Source of the DNA: Streptomyces inusitatus
GTDB lineage: Bacteria > Actinomycetota > Actinomycetes > Streptomycetales > Streptomycetaceae
Assembly (NCBI RefSeq): GCF_014651115.1
Contig: NZ_BMWG01000003.1
Location: forward strand, 207,685-271,684
Direction: 5' to 3'
Length of the DNA stretch: 64,000 bases
The notes below the pieces were generated by a model that was not told the origin of the DNA, ran no database searches, and saw only the letters and a list, made by a program, of their open reading frames with translations. Positions 1-7,496 of the stretch are shown piece by piece (the stretch's first letter is position 1; the number at the start of each line of letters is the position of its first letter). Made by a program: the position numbers and the translations under genes.

Positions 1-540
1 GACCCCCAGGGCTTCTTCTTCGCCGACTCGGGCGAGAAAGACGTCAAGTGCAGCGGCAGCGGCAAGAAGACCAAGGCCACCTGCAAGATGACCTTCACCA
101 TCGACCCGAGCTTCGACCTGTCCAACACCGACGCGGGCGGCGGCTGGCGGGTCATGGCCGCCGCGCAGGCCAACGACGGCAACGTCCGTGCGATGTACAA
201 GGCCAAGTCCTTCAACCTGAACCGCGGCTCCCAGATCTCGATCAACGCCGCGCCCGAGCCGGTGAAGAAGGGCAAGGACCTCACCATCACCGGGTCGCTG
301 ACCCGCGCCGACTGGGAGTCCGGCAAGTACATCGGCTACACCAAGCAGCCGGTGCAGCTCCAGTTCCGCAAGAAGGGCGCCAAGACCTTCACCACCGTCA
401 AGACGGTCAAGACGGGCGACAGCCGCGCCCTGAGCACCACCGTCAAGGCCACGGTCGACGGCACCTACCGCTACTCCTTCGCGGGCAGCTCCACCACCGC
501 CCCCGTCACCAACGGCGGCGACTTCGTCGACGTCAACTGA
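1..540 (+). CDS. Secreted-type protein of unknown function, 3' part only (paralog 1 of 3)
   Basis: The reading frame is open from the first base, so the start and signal peptide lie left of the window; 179 residues remain. It matches the next two genes along its whole length. All share a cysteine pair about 10 residues apart (here in KCSGSG...ATCKM), an ISINA-PEPVKKGK segment, a QLQFRKKGAKTFTTVKTVKT segment and an almost identical C-terminus ending NGGDFVDVN. The last ~100 residues look like an all-beta (Ig-like) domain. The repeat array suggests local duplication. I do not recognise the family and assign no function. Confidence 0.8.
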   Translation, partial: DPQGFFFADSGEKDVKCSGSGKKTKATCKMTFTIDPSFDLSNTDAGGGWRVMAAAQANDGNVRAMYKAKSFNLNRGSQISINAAPEPVKKGKDLTITGSLTRADWESGKYIGYTKQPVQLQFRKKGAKTFTTVKTVKTGDSRALSTTVKATVDGTYRYSFAGSSTTAPVTNGGDFVDVN

Positions 541-580
541 CGCGACAGCTCTGAAGGCCTCCACCCGAAGGCCCTCTCCC

Positions 581-617
581 CCGGATGCCCGCGCCCTTCC
601 CGGCCGCGGGCATCCGG
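581..617. terminator. Hairpin between paralogs 1 and 2
   Basis: A perfect 13-bp inverted repeat (CCGGATGCCCGCG at 581-593 with its complement at 605-617) with an 11-nt loop lies 41 nt after the stop of the first paralog and 58 nt before the start of the second. There is no U-tract, as is common for Streptomyces terminators. It could also act as a 5' leader hairpin for the downstream gene. Confidence 0.6.
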
Positions 618-674
618 CGCATCCTCACAACCCCCTCCACGGCCCTCCGGGCCGCCATCGCACCAGGGAAACAA

Positions 675-1496
675 ATGCGCTTTCGTGTCTCCGCCGCCGT
701 CGTGACCGGGGCGATCGCCCTCACCGGCCTCTCCGCCCCCGCCGTCCAGGCCGATGAGAAGCCGGCCGGCTTCTCGAAGGCCTTCGCCGCCAAGCCCCAG
801 GACGACATCTCCACCGGCGACACCAAGATCACGGACATCGTCCTCAACGGCGGCAAGCCGCTCGCCCTCGGCACCGCCAAGAAGAAGTTCACCCTCACCT
901 TCAAGGCCGCCGACAGCTCCGGCATCGAGTCCGGCTCCGGTCTCCTCTGGCGCGGCAAGGACTTCACCTCCGCCAAGGAAGGCATCCGCCCCGACCAGGA
1001 CGAGGTCAAGTGCAAGGGCGGCACCAAGGCCACCTGCACCGTCACCTTCACCCTCGACCCCCGCGCCGACGACGCCACCAACTCCTTCGCCGGCGGCGGC
1101 TGGCACCTCGCCGTCTCCGCCCTCGGCAAGGACCGCAGCGTCCGCGCCATCTTCAAGGCCAAGACCACCAACCTCCACCGCGCCTCCCAGATCTCGGTCA
1201 ACGCCTCCCCCGAAGACGTGAAGAAGGGCAAGACCCTCACCGTCACCGGCTCCCTCGCCCGCGCCGACTGGGAGGCCAAGAAGTACACCGGCTACGGCAA
1301 GCAGCCCGTGAAGCTCCAGTTCCGCAAGAAGGGCGCCAAGACCTTCACCACCCTCAAGACCGTCAAGACCGACGCCAAGGGCAAGCTCAAGACCACCGTC
1401 AAGGCCACCGTCGACGGCACCTACCGCTACGCCTTCGACGGCACCTCCACCACCGCCCCCATCACCAACGGCGGCGACTTCATCGACGTCCGCTGA
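675..1496 (+). CDS. Secreted protein of unknown function (paralog 2 of 3)
   Basis: Encodes 273 aa. The ATG at 675 is chosen because it begins a textbook signal peptide: basic MRFR, a hydrophobic stretch to about residue 20, then cleavage after VQA at residue 26; longer in-frame starts would bury it. The mature protein begins DEKPAG. It has an N-terminal domain with ITDIVLNGGKP and a Cys pair (EVKC...ATC, probably a disulfide), then a C-terminal beta-rich domain nearly identical to its two neighbours. Lys is abundant and almost always AAG. Probably exported through Sec and released outside the cell. The family is not recognised; a structural or ligand-binding role is only a guess. Confidence 0.85.
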   Translation: MRFRVSAAVVTGAIALTGLSAPAVQADEKPAGFSKAFAAKPQDDISTGDTKITDIVLNGGKPLALGTAKKKFTLTFKAADSSGIESGSGLLWRGKDFTSAKEGIRPDQDEVKCKGGTKATCTVTFTLDPRADDATNSFAGGGWHLAVSALGKDRSVRAIFKAKTTNLHRASQISVNASPEDVKKGKTLTVTGSLARADWEAKKYTGYGKQPVKLQFRKKGAKTFTTLKTVKTDAKGKLKTTVKATVDGTYRYAFDGTSTTAPITNGGDFIDVR

Positions 1497-1567
1497 CACC
1501 CCGGCCGTGTCTGCTCCGACACGGTCCGACCAGCGGATACAACCTTTCACCCGGCTTGTCCGTCTGT

Positions 1568-1595
1568 GGTCGGTGAGTCACAAGATTCACCGACC
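1568..1595. promoter_or_regulatory. 9-bp inverted repeat upstream of paralog 3
   Basis: GGTCGGTGA (1568-1576) pairs with TCACCGACC (1587-1595) across a 10-nt loop, ending 14 nt before the ATG of the third paralog. It may be an operator or a leader hairpin; its closeness to the start codon suggests an effect on expression. The equivalent position before paralog 2 lacks this sequence. Confidence 0.4.
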
Positions 1596-1609
1596 GAACG
1601 GAAAAGCAC

Positions 1610-2434
1610 ATGCGCATCCGGACATCCGCCGCCGCCATCACCACCGGGGCGATCGCCCTCACCTGTCTCACCGCCCCCGCGGCCCAGGCCGCCGAGAAGC
1701 CGGCAGGGCCGTCGGCATTCGCGGTGAAGATGCAGGGCGACGACATCACCATCGGAAACACCAAGGTGTGGAACGCGGTCCTCAACGGCGGCAAGCCGAT
1801 CATCGTCGGTGTCAGCAAGAAGAAGAAGGTCACGCTGACCTTCAACGCCAGCGACAATTCCGGCGTCCTCGGGTCGGCCGGGCTGTGGCGCGGGAAGAAC
1901 CTCGACGAGATGGAGGCGGCCATCGAAGCAGATCAGCCCGAGGTCGGGTGCACGGGCAAGAGCGCCACGAAGACCTGCAAGATGACCTTCACCTTCGACC
2001 CGAAGTCGGGCTTCCTGAACAACGGCATGGCCGGCCGCTGGAAGCTCGGCATCGCCGCGCTCGCCAAGGACGAGGACCTGGCGGTGAAGGGCAACGCGCG
2101 GAGCGCCCTCCTCCAGCGTCTGTCGAAGATCTCCATCAATGTCTCGCCCGAGCCGGTGAAGAAGGGCAAGACCCTCACCGTCACCGGCTCGCTGACCCGC
2201 GCCAACTGGGAGAGCGGCAAGTACGCCGGTTACACCAAGCAGCCGGTGCAGCTCCAGTTCCGCAAGAAGGGCGGCAAGACCTTCACCACGGTCAAGACCG
2301 TCAAGACGGACAGCAAGGGCAACCTGAAGACCACCGTCAAGGCCTCCGCCGACGGCACCTACCGCTACTCCTTCGCGGGCAACTCGACCACCCCCGCCAT
2401 CACCAACGGCGGCGACTTCATCGACGTCCGCTAA
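1610..2434 (+). CDS. Secreted protein of unknown function (paralog 3 of 3)
   Basis: Encodes 274 aa. The signal peptide is MRIRTSAAAITTGA... with a hydrophobic core and AQA/AA cleavage near residue 27-28, followed by EKPAG as in paralog 2. The Cys pair (EVGC...KTC) and the C-terminal domain (SINVSPEPVKKGKT to NGGDFIDVR) are conserved. The N-terminal half is more diverged than the C-terminal half, so the C-terminal domain seems the more constrained part. The stop overlaps the stop of the convergent AraC gene by 4 nt. Function unknown. Confidence 0.85.
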   Translation: MRIRTSAAAITTGAIALTCLTAPAAQAAEKPAGPSAFAVKMQGDDITIGNTKVWNAVLNGGKPIIVGVSKKKKVTLTFNASDNSGVLGSAGLWRGKNLDEMEAAIEADQPEVGCTGKSATKTCKMTFTFDPKSGFLNNGMAGRWKLGIAALAKDEDLAVKGNARSALLQRLSKISINVSPEPVKKGKTLTVTGSLTRANWESGKYAGYTKQPVQLQFRKKGGKTFTTVKTVKTDSKGNLKTTVKASADGTYRYSFAGNSTTPAITNGGDFIDVR

Positions 2435-3459
2435 TACGGATCCGGTCCCGGCCGGGCCGGGGGACGGTACGAGGCGGCCACCGCCCGTGCCACTTCGGCC
2501 CGGTCCCGTGGCACGCGAGCGGCTTCCCTGAAGCGTTTGGGCGCGACTCCGGTCGCCCGTTTGAAGGCGTGGCTGAAGGCGCTCTTGGAGGCGTAGCCGA
2601 GGGAGAGCGCCAGTTCCGACACTGGTGTGTCCTCCTGGAGCAGGCTCTGTTCAGCCAGCCGCATGCGCCATTGGTGGAGGTAGGTGAGCGGCGGCACCCC
2701 GGCCACGGAGGTGAAGACCCCGGCGAAGGCGCTGCGGGACATGGCCGCCGCCCGGGCGAGTTCGGCGAGCTGCCAGGGCCGGGCGGGATCGGTGTGCATC
2801 AGCCGCAGGGCGGGGGCGATGCGCTCGTCCGCGAGAGCCCGGAGCCAGCCGACGGGAAAGGACTCGCTCCCGGCGAGATAGGCGCGCAGGACATGGGCGA
2901 AGACAAGCTGGGAGAGCTGCTCGGCCACCCTGTTCCCACCGGGGCGGTCGGCGCTCATCTCTCTCAGCAGCTGCTGGAGGTGCTGGCACAGCGTGGCCGC
3001 CTCCTCCCCGGCACGGGACATGTGGATCACCGGGGGCAGCGCCTGGAGCAGTAAGGTCCGTCCCGCGGTGTTCAGTTCGAAATGGGCGCCGATCGACACG
3101 ACCTCGATGACGCCTTCCTGCCCGGCGTGGGCGAAGAGATGGGGCGAGGTCTCCAGCAGCGCCAGCGCGTCCTGCGGCGGCAGGGCCGGATCGGCGGCCA
3201 GTACATAGGGCAGGCTTCCGTTCAGGGCCACGACGTCTCCCGGCTCCAGGAGTACGGGTCGCTCGCCTCCGTCGACCGTCAGCCAGCTGACTCCGCTGAG
3301 CACGGCGTGGACCTTGAGCCTGCCGGGGGCCGGGAACCGCAGGGCCCAGGCCCCGCCGGCGGTGAGCCCTCTGGCGAGTACACAGCGCGCACCGGTCACA
3401 CCGAGGGTGTGAGTGAGCGGATCGGGATTGATCGAACCCAGAAACGGTGGTGCGCCCAT
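2431..3459 (-). CDS. AraC-family transcriptional regulator
   Basis: About 342 aa from the ATG at 3459, which has a GAGAG ribosome site; a start at 3498 is possible but lacks one. The N-terminal ~170 residues form a cupin-like effector domain of the AraC-binding type (motif LEPGDVVAL). The C-terminal ~100 residues carry two helix-turn-helix motifs: WQLAELARAAAMSRSAF and VSELALSLGYASKSAFSHAFKRATG. It is divergent from the ACP/KAS III operon across a 198-bp AT-richer region, so it probably controls that operon. Its ligand is unknown. Confidence 0.9.
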   Translation of the reverse strand: MGAPPFLGSINPDPLTHTLGVTGARCVLARGLTAGGAWALRFPAPGRLKVHAVLSGVSWLTVDGGERPVLLEPGDVVALNGSLPYVLAADPALPPQDALALLETSPHLFAHAGQEGVIEVVSIGAHFELNTAGRTLLLQALPPVIHMSRAGEEAATLCQHLQQLLREMSADRPGGNRVAEQLSQLVFAHVLRAYLAGSESFPVGWLRALADERIAPALRLMHTDPARPWQLAELARAAAMSRSAFAGVFTSVAGVPPLTYLHQWRMRLAEQSLLQEDTPVSELALSLGYASKSAFSHAFKRATGVAPKRFREAARVPRDRAEVARAVAASYRPPARPGPDPY

Positions 3460-3657
3460 ACGAGGACTCTCGCTCAATTTATTTGGACTGACAAGCATTT
3501 ACCGGTAGTCGACAGTCGTTGCATCCTAAACAAGTCACGTTCCACGGCCGACGGGCGCCGCACGAAATGACATTTCCTTGTCTTCGTACAGATGCATGAC
3601 GTACGTATATTCGATTACTGCCCGCCCGGGGGCCTATCAATCGAGATGGGAGACCCC
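3460..3657. promoter_or_regulatory. Divergent promoter region, AraC regulator / ACP operon
   Basis: A 198-bp intergenic region with clearly lower GC than its surroundings (runs such as TTTATTTGG, and GTACGTATATTCG near 3602-3614). It must contain the promoters of the minus-strand AraC gene and the plus-strand biosynthetic operon. I see no convincing long palindrome, which fits AraC proteins (they use direct half-sites). Exact -10/-35 elements cannot be fixed by eye. Confidence 0.5.
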
Positions 3658-3924
3658 ATGACACCCTCCGAGCTGGAAAAGCTCATCACGAACATTGTGC
3701 ATGGCGACAATCCGTCCACCGACCGAGTGGTGACGCTTCCGGAAAGCGATCTCGATAAAACGTTCGACCAGTTGGATGTGGACTCACTGGCCCGGGCGGA
3801 AATGGTGGAGACGATCAGCGACACCTACCGGATCGAGATCAGCGACGTACAGGCGGGGGTGCTGGACACCCCCCGCGCGGTACTGGAGTTCGTGACAGCC
3901 CATGAGACGCGGACCGGCCAGTGA
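3658..3924 (+). CDS. Acyl carrier protein
   Basis: 88 aa from the ATG at 3658, which follows a GGGAGA ribosome site; upstream in-frame ATGs lack one. It is acidic and helical, with the phosphopantetheine attachment motif around LDVDSLA (Ser43), as in free-standing type II carrier proteins. As holo-ACP it would hold acyl chains for the two KAS III enzymes encoded next. Its end overlaps the next gene by 4 nt (GTGA), indicating translational coupling. Codon use is less G/C-biased than the rest of the window, hinting at acquisition of the block. It is not the primary fatty-acid ACP, which would sit with fabD/fabH/fabF. Confidence 0.9.
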   Translation: MTPSELEKLITNIVHGDNPSTDRVVTLPESDLDKTFDQLDVDSLARAEMVETISDTYRIEISDVQAGVLDTPRAVLEFVTAHETRTGQ

Positions 3925-4904
3925 TCACCGAGGCCGGGCGGTCGTGCAGGGTCGTGTCGGCGGGCGCGTACCGGCCGACGCCGGTGGATTCCCTGGTGGC
4001 GGCCGAGCAGTTGGGGGTGGACCGGGAGTGGATCGTGTCCCGGACCGGAGTGGAGACCCGCGGGGTGGCCGGACCGGCCGAGTCCGTGGTCGCCATGGCC
4101 GTCCTCGCCGCCCAGGACGCCCTGTCCGCGGCCGGGGTCTCGGCGGACACGGTGGACGCCGTCCTGGTGGCGACGTCGACCAACCCGCAGCTCTGCCCGG
4201 CCATCGCCCCTCAGGTCGCCGAAGCGCTCGGCCTGCGGGTGGCGGCGTTCGACATCAACATCGCCTGTTCCGGGTTCTGCTACACGCTGCACGTGGCCAG
4301 ATCGCTGATCGTCGCCGGCAGCTGCGACACGGTGCTGGTGATCGGCGCGGACAGGATGCTGGACATGGTCAACCCCAGCGATCGGGCCACCGCCCCGGTC
4401 TTCGCCGACGGAGCGGGCGCGGTGCTGGTCTCGGTGACGGACGGGCCGTCCGGGATCGGGCCTGTGGTGTGGGGTTCCTCCGGCGACCGGGCGGCCGCGC
4501 TGGAGATGCGCCCGACCATGTTCGAGGCCAACAACAACAGCTCGGTGCGCGCGGAGCTGAAGATGGACGGCCTGGCGGTCACCCGCTGGGCCTGCTCCAC
4601 CGTGCCGGCCGTGGTGCGTGAGGTCCTGTCGGTGACCGGGATCGGCTGGGACGACGTGGCCATGTTCGTCCCGCACCAGGCGAACTGGAAACTGATCCAG
4701 CGGATCGCCAGATCCCTCGACCTGCCCGAAAAAGTGGCGGTGGCCGACGATGTGCGGCTGGCGGGCAACACCAGTTCCGCGTCCGTCCCGCTGGCCCTGC
4801 ACCGGCTGCTGTCCACCGAGCATGCCGGCTCGGGCCAGTGGGCGGTACTGGTCGGCTTCGGCTCCGGTCTGGCCTACGCCGGACAGGCCATCCGCATCCC
4901 CTGA
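3921..4904 (+). CDS. 3-oxoacyl-ACP synthase III (KAS III/FabH-like) 1
   Basis: 327 aa with a GTG start overlapping the ACP stop. The thiolase-fold condensing enzyme has the full catalytic triad: Cys116 in NIACSGF, His252 in PHQAN and Asn283 in AGNTSSAS. This predicts a decarboxylating condensation between an acyl-CoA starter and malonyl-ACP, or acyl transfer as in KAS III relatives of natural-product pathways. The ACP overlap suggests the ACP is its partner. Length and motifs are typical. Its pairing with a second, dissimilar KAS III in one operon is unusual; the substrate cannot be inferred. Confidence 0.93.
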   Translation: MITEAGRSCRVVSAGAYRPTPVDSLVAAEQLGVDREWIVSRTGVETRGVAGPAESVVAMAVLAAQDALSAAGVSADTVDAVLVATSTNPQLCPAIAPQVAEALGLRVAAFDINIACSGFCYTLHVARSLIVAGSCDTVLVIGADRMLDMVNPSDRATAPVFADGAGAVLVSVTDGPSGIGPVVWGSSGDRAAALEMRPTMFEANNNSSVRAELKMDGLAVTRWACSTVPAVVREVLSVTGIGWDDVAMFVPHQANWKLIQRIARSLDLPEKVAVADDVRLAGNTSSASVPLALHRLLSTEHAGSGQWAVLVGFGSGLAYAGQAIRIP

Positions 4905-5004
4905 ACCACCCGGCGGCGGCCGGGCGGCGGAGCATCGTCCGGCCGCACCGGGGCTGTGGCGGAGCGGCCGATCGGTTCCTGAGCTCCGGGAAGGAGAAAA
5001 TACC

Positions 5005-6369
5005 GTGTCGATCAGAACAATCGGGAGCGGCGAGGCCCGTGGGCCGACCCCGCCCGGTCCGCGTCTGCCGTCGCCGGTGCAGACAGCGATCTTCACCTGG
5101 AAGCGGCAGCGGTGGGCGAACAGCCTGCGTGAGAAGTACGGCGACGTGGTCGCGCTGAAGGTTTTCCCATGGGGTTCGGTGATCCTCGTCTTCACCGCCG
5201 ATCACATCGGGGCCATGTTCGGCTCACCGCCGTCCAGATTCCACGCCGGCGAGGGCAACCGGGTGCTGGCTCCGGTGTTCGGCGAGCACGCCCTGATCAC
5301 CGCGGACGGCGACGAGCACCGGCGGCTGCGCAAGACGCTGGCGCCGCTCTTCGGCAGGGCCGCCGTGCGCGGCCACCAGGGCGCGGTGCGTGAGCTGACC
5401 GAGCGCGAGTTGGAGCGCTGGCCCGTGGGGAGGCCCTTCAAGAGCCTCGACCGGTGCCGCGTACTGATCCTCGACATCATCTGGCGCGTCATCTTCGGCC
5501 CCGACGAGGGCCCGGACGCCGCCCGTCTCCGCGGAATCGTCAGACGGCTCCCGGTCGTGGATCTCCTGATCCTCATGGGGCTCAACAGCCCTCAGGCACG
5601 ACGCTTCGGGCCGTGGCGGCGGACGGCGAGACTGCTCGGCCGCATGGACGAGCTGATCTACGAGACGATCGAGCGGCGGAGGACCGCGCCGGACCTGGAG
5701 CGGCGTACCGATGTCCTGTCCCGGCTGGTCAGCCTCGACGGCGCGGAGCGGCTGAGCCCGGTCGAGATCCGCGATCAGCTCGTCACACTGCTGTTCGCGG
5801 GGCACGAGCCCACCGCCACGGCACTCGCCTGGACGCTGCACGAACTGGCCCGCAACCCACGAGTGGCGAAGCACGCGGCACGGGCCGCGCTCCTGGACGA
5901 CTCCGCTTATCTGGAAGCCGTGGTGAAGGAGTCGCTGCGACGGCGCCCGGCGATCTTCGAGTCCATCTGGACCCTGGCCGAGGACGTCGAGCTGGCCGGT
6001 CTCCGGCTGCCCAAAGGGGCCACGGTCATGCCGATGCTCGGAGTCGTGCACCTGGATCCGGCGAACTACCGGGCCCCGGACGAGTTCCGCCCCGAACGCT
6101 TCCTGGAGGACGACATCCCTCCGCACGCCTTCATTCCGTTCGGCGGCGGCGCCCGGCGGTGCATCGGCGCGCATCTGGCCCTGATGCAGGCCACCGAGGT
6201 GCTGCGGGTCCTGCTGTCCAAGCGCGTCATCACCACCGATCGGCAGAAGCCGGAGGAGGAAGTCGCCAGAAACGTCACCGTCCTGCCCGGAGACGGCGCA
6301 CGCATCATCGTGCGACCGCTGAGCGACATCGAGCAGGAGATTCCACGACCGGAGAGCCGGGCCGGATGA
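5005..6369 (+). CDS. Cytochrome P450
   Basis: 454 aa from the GTG at 5005, preceded by AAGGAG. It has all P450 signatures: I-helix oxygen-binding motif AGHEPT (265-270), ExxR (Glu309-Arg312, ESLRR), PERF, and the heme-thiolate loop FGGGARRCIG with Cys386. No N-terminal membrane anchor is seen, so a soluble bacterial class I enzyme is likely, needing ferredoxin and reductase from elsewhere (none is encoded nearby). It lies between two KAS III genes and probably hydroxylates or otherwise oxidises the acyl intermediate or final product. Confidence 0.95.
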   Translation: MSIRTIGSGEARGPTPPGPRLPSPVQTAIFTWKRQRWANSLREKYGDVVALKVFPWGSVILVFTADHIGAMFGSPPSRFHAGEGNRVLAPVFGEHALITADGDEHRRLRKTLAPLFGRAAVRGHQGAVRELTERELERWPVGRPFKSLDRCRVLILDIIWRVIFGPDEGPDAARLRGIVRRLPVVDLLILMGLNSPQARRFGPWRRTARLLGRMDELIYETIERRRTAPDLERRTDVLSRLVSLDGAERLSPVEIRDQLVTLLFAGHEPTATALAWTLHELARNPRVAKHAARAALLDDSAYLEAVVKESLRRRPAIFESIWTLAEDVELAGLRLPKGATVMPMLGVVHLDPANYRAPDEFRPERFLEDDIPPHAFIPFGGGARRCIGAHLALMQATEVLRVLLSKRVITTDRQKPEEEVARNVTVLPGDGARIIVRPLSDIEQEIPRPESRAG

Positions 6370-6429
6370 GCCCGAACCGATGACCGACACCGGGGACCGG
6401 GGCCACCACGAACACAGGAGTGCGTTGAT

Positions 6430-7476
6430 ATGAAACTCCGCGCTGTCACCAGTGCAATCCCCTCTCGTAAGATCACCAATACCGACATCCTGGAACTCAT
6501 CGGCGAGCACAGTGCCGATCTCTTCACCGGAAATCTGAAAGGCGCTCAGCGCAAGGTCGGAAATCTATTGAACTTCACCGGTTCCGACACCCGCTACTGG
6601 CTCGAAGCCGACGAACGCCCGATCGATCTGCTGCGTACCGCCGCGCATTCCGCGCTGACACGGGCCGGCCTCGCACCCGAACAGATCGATCTGCTGATCT
6701 ACACAGGGGTGGGCCGCGGCTTCCTCGAACCCGGCGGCGCCTACCACTCGGCGGCCGCCATCGGGCTGCGCAACGCTCACTGCTTCGACGTCCTCGACGC
6801 CTGCATGAGCTGGACCAGGGCCGTACAGCTCGCGGAGTCCCTGTTCCGGACCGGACAGTACCGCAGCGCCATGATCGTCAACGCCGAATTCGCCGTCAGC
6901 CGGGGCGGTGCGGTCCTCCCGCACGTGTTCCGGCTGAAGCGGATCGAAGACCTGGAATCAAAGCTGCCCGCCTACACGCTCGGCGAGGCCGCCACCGCCA
7001 CCGTACTCACCGCCGACGACGCCGGTGAACCGTGGAAGTTCCGCTTCATCTCGCGGCCGGACCTCGCACCGCTGTGCAACATCACGCTCGACGGCTACGA
7101 GGGCTACTGCGACCCCTCGGACAAGCTGGCCCGCAACGGCATCGGCGTCTTCACCTCCTTCGGCATCGAGATGCACGACGTGGGCAGGGCCGAGGTGCAG
7201 GCGGTGTTCGACCAGTTGGATCCGCCGGTCGACGAGGTGGCCGCGCTGGTCACCCACGCGTCGAGCAAGCGCGCGTGGCAGGCCTTCGCCGACACGGTCG
7301 GGCTCGGCCCGGTGACCCACCATGTCTTCGACCGGATCGGCAATGTCGTATCGGCCTCGGTGCCGGCGGCCCTCGCTTCCGCCATCGACTCGGGGCAGCT
7401 TCGGCCGGGGCAGCGCGCGGTCGGTCTGATGGGCAGCGCGGGCATGTCCTTCGGCGCCTTCACCTTCGTTCTCTGA
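6430..7476 (+). CDS. KAS III-like enzyme 2 (divergent)
   Basis: 348 aa with an ATG at 6430 and AGGAG ten nucleotides upstream. The thiolase fold is kept with a plausible triad: Cys125 in LDACMSW, His276 in THASSK (not the usual PHQA) and Asn305 in RIGNVVSAS. The departure from PHQAN and the replaced nucleophile loop mark it as a non-FabH member, such as the KAS III-like acyltransferases or non-decarboxylating condensing enzymes of natural-product clusters. It follows the P450 by 60 nt and precedes the kinase-aminotransferase gene by 20 nt, so it is in one operon. Its precise reaction is not deducible. Confidence 0.88.
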   Translation: MKLRAVTSAIPSRKITNTDILELIGEHSADLFTGNLKGAQRKVGNLLNFTGSDTRYWLEADERPIDLLRTAAHSALTRAGLAPEQIDLLIYTGVGRGFLEPGGAYHSAAAIGLRNAHCFDVLDACMSWTRAVQLAESLFRTGQYRSAMIVNAEFAVSRGGAVLPHVFRLKRIEDLESKLPAYTLGEAATATVLTADDAGEPWKFRFISRPDLAPLCNITLDGYEGYCDPSDKLARNGIGVFTSFGIEMHDVGRAEVQAVFDQLDPPVDEVAALVTHASSKRAWQAFADTVGLGPVTHHVFDRIGNVVSASVPAALASAIDSGQLRPGQRAVGLMGSAGMSFGAFTFVL

Positions 7477-7496
7477 GCCACCGAACAGGAGCCGAG

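Noticed and set aside
471..1550. Long minus-strand frame opposite the secreted paralogs
   Set aside because: Gly/Ala/Val-rich shadow with no motif; the plus strand has signal peptides and conserved paralogs.
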